Shown here one piece after another: positions 7,748-12,691 of a stretch of 12,691 bases of DNA (position 1 is the first letter of the stretch; the number at the start of each line of letters is the position of its first letter). This DNA is from Leptolyngbyaceae cyanobacterium M65_K2018_010 (GTDB taxonomy: Bacteria > Cyanobacteriota > Cyanobacteriia > Phormidesmidales > Phormidesmidaceae). Below the pieces are notes generated by a model. It was not told the DNA's origin and did no database searches. It saw only the letters and a program-made list of their open reading frames with translations. The stretch is from positions 1-12,691 of the forward strand of contig DVEE01000047.1 in the NCBI GenBank assembly GCA_015295885.1, read 5' to 3'. The position numbers were made by a program, and so were the translations under genes.

Positions 7748-10183
7748 TTAAGAGTTGGGCCAGGCAGGCAGCCCCGCCGCCCAGCGGGCGGTGGCGATCG
7801 CCCCTTGCCCTAGGGAGAGCCCGCCATCGTTGGGCGGCACCTGGTGTGGGGTGAACACCACCAGACCGGCCTGGCCCAGTCGGTCAGCCAGACTGGTCAA
7901 GAGCACCTGATTTTGAAACACTCCCCCCGCCAGCACTACCTGACTGAGCCCCTGGGCCTGGGCCAGGTCGATGGCCAACTCAGCTAGGGCCTGGGCCAAC
8001 CCATGGTGAAAGCGGGCCGCCATCTGGCCTGGTTCAACCCCCTGGGCCAGATCTTGCAGTAGGGCCCGCCACAGCGGCGCCGGCGAAAGTACCACCCCCG
8101 CCCTAGTGACCTGGCGGGCAAAGGGGTAGGGCGGGTCAGCGGTCGTTTGGGGTGGCACCAGGGCCTCCAACTCCATCGCTCCCTGCCCTTCGTAACTGGC
8201 CGTTAGCCGACAACACCCCAGGGCTGCGGCCACCGCATCGAACAGTCGGCCGGTGGAGGAAGCCAGGGGGGAATGCAGTCCCCTGGCCAGCATGGGGTCT
8301 AGCATGGTGCGGGGTTGATGGGCCAGAAACTGCACCAGTTCTAGATGGCCAAAGTCCTGGCTGAGAGTTTCCCAACCCAGGGCCGCCACTAGGTGGGCAT
8401 AGGTATTACGCCAGGGTTGGCGGATGGCCTGCACCCCTCCCAGCAGGGCCGTGGGCTGTAGCCAGGCAAGTCGCCGAAAACTTCGGTAATCAGCCTTCAG
8501 CACCTCACCGCCCCACAGCCCTCCGTCTAAACCGTACCCCAACCCATCCAGGGCTATGCCGAGTACCGGGGCGCAGTCCAGGGGTAGGCCCTGTTCTACC
8601 ATGGCGGCGGCAATATGGGCATGGTGGTGTTGGATGCCGTAAAGGGGCAGGTGCTGCTGCTGGGCCCACCGCTGAGCTAACTGGGTAGAGCGATAATTGG
8701 GGTGTAGATCCGCCGCCAGAATGGCCGGTTGGTGCTCGAACAGGTCTTGGTAGAGCTGCAGGGTGTTCTGGTAGGCTTCAAAGGTCCTGGGGTTTTCCAG
8801 GTCGCCCAGGTGCTGGGACAAAATCGCCTCCCCACGGCGACCCAGGCAGAAGGTGCTCTTCAGTTCACCCCCCAGGGCTAGCACCGGGGGCATGGTCTGG
8901 AACCCCTCTGGTAACGGTAAGGGCGCCGGAGCATAGCCTCGGGCTCGCCGTAGAGTCTGGGGCTGCCCCGCCACCACCCGCACCACAGAGTCATCTACCC
9001 GGTTGACGATGGCCCGGTCATGGAACAGAAAATAGCGGGCGATGCCCTGGAGGTGTTGTCGGGCCTCATCATTGTCAATGCATTGGGGGTCATCGGACCG
9101 ATTACCGCTGGTCAAGACAATGGGCCGATCCATCCGCCTCAGCATCAGGTGGTGTAGGGGGGTGTAGGGCAACATCACTCCCAGGGTGGGCAGGTGAGGA
9201 GCCAGGGAGGGGGCCAAAGGCGGCGGCGCTGGCTCCTCCTGGCCAGTTCCCGGATTGCCGCTCCCAACTCTGCCCCCATCCTTCCGCCGCAGCAGCACGA
9301 TCGGGGCCGCCGGACTGGCCAACCAGCGGCGCTCTTCATCGTTCATCTCGCAGTAGGGTTCAATCACCGCTAAATCCCGCACCATCAGGGCAAAGGGCTT
9401 GTGGTAGCGGTGCTTGCGTTGACGTAGTTGGCTCACCGCCGCTTCGTTGGTGGCGTCGCAGGCCAGGTGAATGCCGCCCAGACCCTTAACCGCCACAATT
9501 TCGCCCTGCTGGATCAGGGCGCAGGTCGCCTCTAGCTCATCCAGCCCGGCTACCCCATCAGCCTCTACCGGGCCCCCATCGGCCCGCTCTAGCCAGAGGC
9601 GAGGGCCGCAGCGCGGACAGGCGACGGGCTGAGCATGGAACCGGCGGTTGCGGGGATCGTCGTACTCCTGCTGGCACACCGGGCAGAGGGGAAACCGGGC
9701 CATGCTGGTATGGCGCCGGTCGTAGGGGATAGCCCGCACAATGCTGAGGCGAGGGCCACAGTGGGTGCAATTGGTAAAGGGATAGCGGTAAAAGCGGCTG
9801 TCGGGATCTAGGCTGTCGGCCAGGCACTGGGGGCAAGTGGCCGCATCGGGAGCTATTTGGGTCCGTCGAGGCCCCGCCCGACTGGTCGTAATTTCAAACT
9901 GGGTTTGGCAGACCGCCGCTAGGGGGATGGGGCAGGCCTCGATAGCGTCAATGCGGGCTAGGGGTGGGGCGCTAGGCTGCAGTTGGGCTAGGAATTGGTC
10001 CAGTTGGGGAACGGGCCCAGCCACCCGAATTACCACCCCGGTGCCATCGTTATAGACCTCTCCTCGCAGGCCGTGGGCGATCGCGAGCTGGTAGACCATA
10101 GGCCGAAAGCCCACTCCCTGCACCGTACCCCGAATGCGGATTTCAGTGGCGGCACCAGCGGGGGTGGGGGCTACATTCACCAT
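7748..10183 (-). CDS. hypF: Carbamoyltransferase HypF
   Basis: An 811-residue multidomain enzyme that activates carbamoyl phosphate with ATP and passes the carbamoyl group to HypE. Domains in order: acylphosphatase-like (about 13-100) with VQGVGFR, catalytic Arg27 and Asn45; a double zinc-finger region with Cys117/120, Cys139/142, Cys167/170 and Cys189/192; a YrdC-like domain (about 215-415) with KPFALMVRD and LTSGNRSDDP; and a Kae1-like domain (about 430-811) with HHHAH (519-523), ALDGLGYG, STGRLFDAV and LAGGVFQN. The frame stays open upstream to 10327, but that extra stretch is not HypF-like. ATG 10183 has AGGAG 7 nt upstream and a normal N-terminus. Residues 300-330 are a glycine/proline-rich stretch, apparently longer than usual, inside the YrdC-like domain. 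It is the first gene of the hyp operon. Confidence 0.97.
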   Translation of the reverse strand: MVNVAPTPAGAATEIRIRGTVQGVGFRPMVYQLAIAHGLRGEVYNDGTGVVIRVAGPVPQLDQFLAQLQPSAPPLARIDAIEACPIPLAAVCQTQFEITTSRAGPRRTQIAPDAATCPQCLADSLDPDSRFYRYPFTNCTHCGPRLSIVRAIPYDRRHTSMARFPLCPVCQQEYDDPRNRRFHAQPVACPRCGPRLWLERADGGPVEADGVAGLDELEATCALIQQGEIVAVKGLGGIHLACDATNEAAVSQLRQRKHRYHKPFALMVRDLAVIEPYCEMNDEERRWLASPAAPIVLLRRKDGGRVGSGNPGTGQEEPAPPPLAPSLAPHLPTLGVMLPYTPLHHLMLRRMDRPIVLTSGNRSDDPQCIDNDEARQHLQGIARYFLFHDRAIVNRVDDSVVRVVAGQPQTLRRARGYAPAPLPLPEGFQTMPPVLALGGELKSTFCLGRRGEAILSQHLGDLENPRTFEAYQNTLQLYQDLFEHQPAILAADLHPNYRSTQLAQRWAQQQHLPLYGIQHHHAHIAAAMVEQGLPLDCAPVLGIALDGLGYGLDGGLWGGEVLKADYRSFRRLAWLQPTALLGGVQAIRQPWRNTYAHLVAALGWETLSQDFGHLELVQFLAHQPRTMLDPMLARGLHSPLASSTGRLFDAVAAALGCCRLTASYEGQGAMELEALVPPQTTADPPYPFARQVTRAGVVLSPAPLWRALLQDLAQGVEPGQMAARFHHGLAQALAELAIDLAQAQGLSQVVLAGGVFQNQVLLTSLADRLGQAGLVVFTPHQVPPNDGGLSLGQGAIATARWAAGLPAWPNS

Positions 10184-10190
10184 GGTTGAA

Positions 10191-10211
10191 CTCCTGGCTG
10201 GCCCAGCCAGG
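10191..10211 (-). promoter_or_regulatory. hypF Shine-Dalgarno sequence within a GC-rich hairpin
   Basis: Read on the - strand, AGGAG (bases 10195-10191) sits 7 nt before the hypF ATG and decides the start codon. Its AGG also forms the end of a perfect 8-bp stem: CCTGGCTG pairs with CAGCCAGG across a 3-nt loop (10193-10211). In the mRNA this would partly hide the ribosome binding site. As DNA, the same 19-bp palindrome could instead bind a protein. The pairing is seen directly; any regulatory role is inferred. Confidence 0.5.
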
Positions 10212-10373
10212 GGTCCCAGGCTCCCAAGGCCATAGAGACCAGGCTGGGGTGGCCATTGGTCCCCTCCCAGGCGGCGATCGCACCCCTGGCCCCTGTATCT
10301 ATCAGATGATTGCTCACTCAGGCGCAAGCTCCTGGGAAACCCTGCAGCAATGGCTAGGTCAGCGGTAGCGGCT

Positions 10374-10408
10374 GCCCTAGATCCTAGGAGTTACCATACC
10401 TAGGGCAA
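10374..10408 (-). promoter_or_regulatory. Possible hyp operon promoter overlapped by an inverted repeat
   Basis: On the - strand, TTGCCC (10408-10403) and TAGGAT (10386-10381) are separated by 16 nt. Each matches the sigma-70 consensus at 4 of 6 positions. The pair lies almost entirely within an inverted repeat, GCCCTAG at 10374-10380 and CTAGGGC at 10400-10406, which also contains two CCTAGG palindromes. A regulator bound here would block such a promoter. No clear NtcA (GTA-N8-TAC) site was seen. The hexamers are weak, so this is a candidate only. Confidence 0.28.
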
Positions 10409-10575
10409 CGGAAAGTTGTGGGCTTTGTTTCTCTTTTCTTAAGCCCTCGGTTCCTGGCTGGAGCTCGTGCACCCCCGTCGAGGCCTGGTAATCGGCGATA
10501 GGATAGTGAGAACTACACCCTTACCCATGGGCGGGGGTGAAGCTGATGTCTTGAAGATGAGGCTGTGCAATTGCC

Positions 10576-11148
10576 ATGACCCAGACCAAGCCAAAACTTC
10601 AAACCTTCGCGGACTTTCTGGCCTACCATGACGACACCGATAGTTACTACGAATTAACCTACGGAGAACTGATTGAAGTGCCGCCCGAGTCCTACGATAA
10701 CCTGCGGCGGGCGTTGAAGCTCTACGATGCCTTCAAAAGGCTAGTGCCTGAAGTCCAGGTCTGTCCCCAGGGGTTGGCCCTAGCTATGCCAGGACAGCCC
10801 AAAAACCGCTACCCCGACCTCACGGTTTTGCGTCCCGAACACCCAGAACAGATGCGCCAGCTGGGTCAAGCGGCTATCCCCCTAAGCCTGGCGCCACCGC
10901 TGCTAGTGGTGGAGGTCGTGAGCCCGGGGCCGGAGAACTATCGTCGTGACTATATTGACAAACGAAACCAGTATGAGTGGCGAGGCATTCCTGAATACTG
11001 GATTGTGGATCCCCAACTGCGGCGGGTGATCGTGCTGGCGATGGAGCATGGGGTTTATCAGGAAACCTGTTTTGAAGAAACCGATCAGGTGGTGTCTCCG
11101 ACGTTTCCGAATTGGGCTATGACGGTGGAGGAGATGTTGGCGGGTTAA
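10576..11148 (+). CDS. Uma2 family (DUF820) PD-(D/E)XK nuclease-fold protein
   Basis: A 190-residue protein of the Uma2 family, whose members have a restriction-endonuclease-like fold; their biological role is not established. The core is intact: YELTYGELIEVPPES near the N-terminus, RYPDL with Asp81, LLVVEVVSPG with Glu113, then DYIDKRNQY with Lys129 and GIPEYWIVDP. Asp, Glu and Lys are spaced as in the catalytic PD-(D/E)XK motif. The start ATG has only a distant GAGG upstream. It is the first of three Uma2 genes in this end of the window, and its middle region (Tyr40-Leu70) differs from the second copy, so the two are not recent duplicates. Confidence 0.92.
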   Translation: MTQTKPKLQTFADFLAYHDDTDSYYELTYGELIEVPPESYDNLRRALKLYDAFKRLVPEVQVCPQGLALAMPGQPKNRYPDLTVLRPEHPEQMRQLGQAAIPLSLAPPLLVVEVVSPGPENYRRDYIDKRNQYEWRGIPEYWIVDPQLRRVIVLAMEHGVYQETCFEETDQVVSPTFPNWAMTVEEMLAG

Positions 11149-11335
11149 TTCAACTCATTCCCCAGAGACCTTAGGGCAAACGCATACTAATTTGAGACTG
11201 ATGAGGGAATGAGGGTTTCAGCGCTCGGCAACGTTCAAACTGCCTCAATGGAGCAACTGGTCATGGGGCTTAAGCTACACTGTTAGGCAACAAATGGTTC
11301 CGAAACCATGTCGCTTCTGTCCGGTGGGAGTCTCT

Positions 11336-11923
11336 ATGGCAGTCGCAAAACCTTCAAAAATTACCTTTGAAGAATATCTGAGTTATCAGGATGAGACGGA
11401 TCAACGGTATGAGTTAGTGGATGGAGAGTTAGTTGCATTGCCACCAGAGTCTGAATTGAATAATTGGCTGGCTAATCATCTATTTTTGCTGCTGGCAACG
11501 GCTCAGATTGTAAATCCCAGACTCATTCGTACCCATGCCTGCGAGATCCAGGTACCTATCTTAGAATCTGGAGATGCGGCAAATCGATACCCCGATCTGG
11601 TGATTTTGCGGGAGGAGCACCTGGTTCTAACTCAAAGGCGTCTCACCATTACCCGAGACATGCCTCCACCGCGACTAATTGTCGAAGTGGTGAGTCCGGG
11701 AAGGAGCAACCGAGAACGAGACTATCAACGTAAGCGATCGCAGTACGCTGCGATCGCAGTGCCAGAGTATTGGCTAGTCGACCCCGAATTGAAGACCGTC
11801 ACCGTGTTGCAGTTAGTTAAAACCGCCTATCAGGAGGTGGGCGTGTTTCAGGGTCAGGCCCGCCTCATCTCCCCAGAGTTAGACGCCCTCAACCTAACGG
11901 CGGATCAAGTTTTGCAGAGTTGA
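11336..11923 (+). CDS. Uma2 family (DUF820) PD-(D/E)XK nuclease-fold protein, second copy
   Basis: A 195-residue Uma2 protein. The start is set at ATG 11336, preceded by GGGAG at 11326-11330 with 5 nt spacing. The in-frame ATG at 11294 would add 14 residues that do not look like the family. Core motifs: YELVDGELVALPPES, RYPDLVIL with Asp87, LIVEVVSPG with Glu117, Lys133, and VPEYWLVDP. The active-site set is complete. Its first half is visibly more AT-rich than the hyp genes and than the first Uma2 gene, which suggests separate origin. The coding sequence contains two HIP1 octamers forming a perfect palindrome at 11734-11757. It lies 187 nt after the first copy, so the two may be transcribed separately. 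Confidence 0.92.
   Translation: MAVAKPSKITFEEYLSYQDETDQRYELVDGELVALPPESELNNWLANHLFLLLATAQIVNPRLIRTHACEIQVPILESGDAANRYPDLVILREEHLVLTQRRLTITRDMPPPRLIVEVVSPGRSNRERDYQRKRSQYAAIAVPEYWLVDPELKTVTVLQLVKTAYQEVGVFQGQARLISPELDALNLTADQVLQS
11734..11757. repeat. Two HIP1 octamers forming a 24-bp palindrome
   Basis: Arms GCGATCGCAG and CTGCGATCGC are exact reverse complements separated by TACG. Each arm contains the HIP1 octamer GCGATCGC. The element lies in frame within the second Uma2 gene and encodes part of the KRSQYAAIAVPEYW stretch without changing the family's residue spacing. Other HIP1 copies are at 3221, 5269, 7794, 10077 and 10274. Confidence 0.85.
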
Positions 11924-11946
11924 ACAGGAGACAGCTACTCATTCAC

Positions 11947-11980
11947 CCATCGACCCACTCCCACCACCACCCTTCGATGG
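11947..11980. terminator. Possible weak stem between convergent genes
   Basis: CCATCGA (11947-11953) and TCGATGG (11974-11980) form a 7-bp inverted repeat with a 20-nt loop, placed between the convergent second Uma2 gene and the 96-residue gene. Position suits a two-way terminator, but there is no T-tract on either side and the loop is long. Confidence 0.2.
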
Positions 11981-11981
11981 C

Positions 11982-12272
11982 TTAAAACAGATCCTCTAGC
12001 TCTGGCATACGCAACCGCATTTTGGCCTGACCCGCGATGGTCTGAACCGGCAACACCAAATCCTCCGGGTCTTCATCCCCAAATCCGGACTCTAGAAACT
12101 GGGGCAAATATCCCAGAAACCCAGACAACACCCCTTCTAGCCACAGTAAATCTGTTAATTCCAAAGGTTGACCGTCAAAAACACCGGCCTGCACCGCCCG
12201 ATGGTAGCGGTCAACCGTCCAGCGGTAGGGCTTAACCGCGGCAGGGTTTTGTTTCGTGGTCGAAAGGGTCAT
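11982..12272 (-). CDS. Small protein with Uma2-like N-terminus, nuclease core absent
   Basis: A 96-residue protein with a good ribosome binding site (GGGAGG, bases 12284-12279, 6 nt before the ATG), so it is probably translated. Residues 16-40 (YRWTVDRYHRAVQAGVFDGQ, then PLEL) closely resemble the opening of many Uma2 proteins. After that the likeness ends: there is no PDL, EVVSPG or PEYW motif. Instead there is a hydrophobic stretch (LLWLEGVLSGFLGYLPQFL) and an acidic tail ending ELEDLF. The other two frames after PLEL hit stops at once or within about ten codons, so a simple frameshift of a Uma2 gene does not explain it. It follows the third Uma2 gene on the same strand after 66 nt. It may be a Uma2 remnant joined to new sequence or a partner protein; I do not recognise the family. 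Confidence 0.65.
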   Translation of the reverse strand: MTLSTTKQNPAAVKPYRWTVDRYHRAVQAGVFDGQPLELTDLLWLEGVLSGFLGYLPQFLESGFGDEDPEDLVLPVQTIAGQAKMRLRMPELEDLF

Positions 12273-12338
12273 CGGTAGCCTCCCAGGCTTTTGAGCTAAG
12301 CCTTGAGGCCATTTTACTCCGCCCCAAGGGAGATAGGG

Positions 12339-12691
12339 CTAAGGCTGCCCGGTCGCAAACAGTTGGGCTGGGGTGAGGCGAAACTCCGGGAACTGGAGAG
12401 AAGTGATGGTCTGCTCACCAATAAAAGTACCGACCGGCTCATACCCCTGTTCCGCTTGAGCCAGCACCAACACCGTCTGGTCGGTGGGGTTGATAATCCA
12501 ATATTCGGGAATGCCCAAATCTTCATACTGGGCGCGCTTGGCCACGTAGTCTCGCTCCCACTGCAACTCCCCAGGGCTGACCACTTCCCCCACTAGCAAC
12601 GGGGGCGGCATGGATAGGCGAATCGTGTTGCGGGGGGCCAGCAGCGCCACATGCTCGGGACGGATAATGGCTAAATCCGGGTAGTGATTTT
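12339..12691 (-). CDS. Uma2 family (DUF820) protein, third copy, 5' end beyond the window
   Basis: The frame is open to the right edge. A GTG at 12650 could be taken as a start, but the codons upstream of it encode HYPDLAIIRPEH, the conserved Asp-bearing part of the Uma2 core, so the gene continues past base 12691 and lacks roughly its first 80 residues here. Visible core: Asp in YPDL, Glu in LLVGEVVSPG, Lys in DYVAKRAQY, and GIPEYWIINP, followed by the usual C-terminal strand and an LTPAQLF ending. The position before EVVSPG is Gly, where the other two copies have Val. It is on the - strand, facing the other two Uma2 genes, with the 96-residue gene downstream. Confidence 0.9.
   Translation of the reverse strand, partial: NHYPDLAIIRPEHVALLAPRNTIRLSMPPPLLVGEVVSPGELQWERDYVAKRAQYEDLGIPEYWIINPTDQTVLVLAQAEQGYEPVGTFIGEQTITSLQFPEFRLTPAQLFATGQP

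Larger units (their letters stand above)
10184..10575. other. Intergenic region between divergent hypF and Uma2 gene
   Basis: This 392-nt gap must carry the promoters of the hyp operon (leftward) and the first Uma2 gene (rightward). It holds the hypF ribosome binding site within a palindrome (10193-10211), an inverted repeat overlapping a possible leftward promoter (10374-10408), one HIP1 octamer at 10274-10281, and a second copy of TCCTGGCTGG (10192-10201 and 10452-10461). A run near 10420-10440 is T-rich on the + strand. Open frames inside it are short and resemble nothing I know. I saw no tRNA or other RNA gene. Confidence 0.6.

Noticed and set aside
10184..10327. A 48-residue N-terminal extension of HypF
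   Set aside because: It does not resemble HypF, has low-complexity composition, and the ATG at 10183 has a strong ribosome binding site.
12648..12650. GTG as the start of the third Uma2 gene
   Set aside because: The upstream codons encode the conserved YPDL part of the Uma2 core, so the true start is outside the window.
1..12691. CRISPR arrays, tRNA or rRNA genes, insertion sequence ends
   Set aside because: Looked for by eye and none found; no transposase-like protein or regularly spaced repeats are present.

Overview
The window looks like chromosomal DNA from a cyanobacterium with fairly high GC content. Four things point this way. There are seven copies of the HIP1 octamer GCGATCGC. There is a membrane-linked AAA-like/WD40 protein of the large cyanobacterial family. 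There are several Uma2 (DUF820) nuclease-fold genes, a family greatly expanded in cyanobacteria. The hydrogenase maturation genes run hypF-C-D-E-A-B, an order I recall from cyanobacteria. Genus cannot be fixed from the sequence.

Left part (1-3922, + strand): the window opens inside a large signalling-type gene. What remains is the end of the AAA-like region, a membrane segment and about 14 WD40 repeats. Next come a small RodZ-type helix-turn-helix protein and a lone ABC-3 family permease (zinc/manganese type), with no ATPase or binding-protein gene beside it in the window.

Centre (3961-10183, - strand): a complete six-gene set for assembling the NiFe(CN)2CO centre of [NiFe]-hydrogenases, transcribed hypF, hypC, hypD, hypE, hypA, hypB. 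HypF and HypE make the cyanide ligand from carbamoyl phosphate. HypC and HypD carry and build the Fe(CN)2CO unit. HypA and HypB deliver nickel. Spacing is tight: hypE and hypA overlap by one base, and hypA and hypB are 2 nt apart. This implies one transcript. No hydrogenase structural gene is in the window. The 392-nt leader region upstream of hypF holds a palindrome whose arm contains the hypF Shine-Dalgarno sequence, and an inverted repeat overlapping a possible promoter.

Right part (10576-12691): two intact Uma2 genes on the + strand face a third Uma2 gene on the - strand, which runs off the right edge. A 96-residue protein follows the third one; its N-terminus resembles the Uma2 N-terminus but it lacks the nuclease core. 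This is an accessory, probably repeatedly duplicated, region. Nothing here is a convincing new system. The most checkable oddities are the hypF leader hairpin, the Uma2-like small protein and the lone permease with its helix-turn-helix neighbour.
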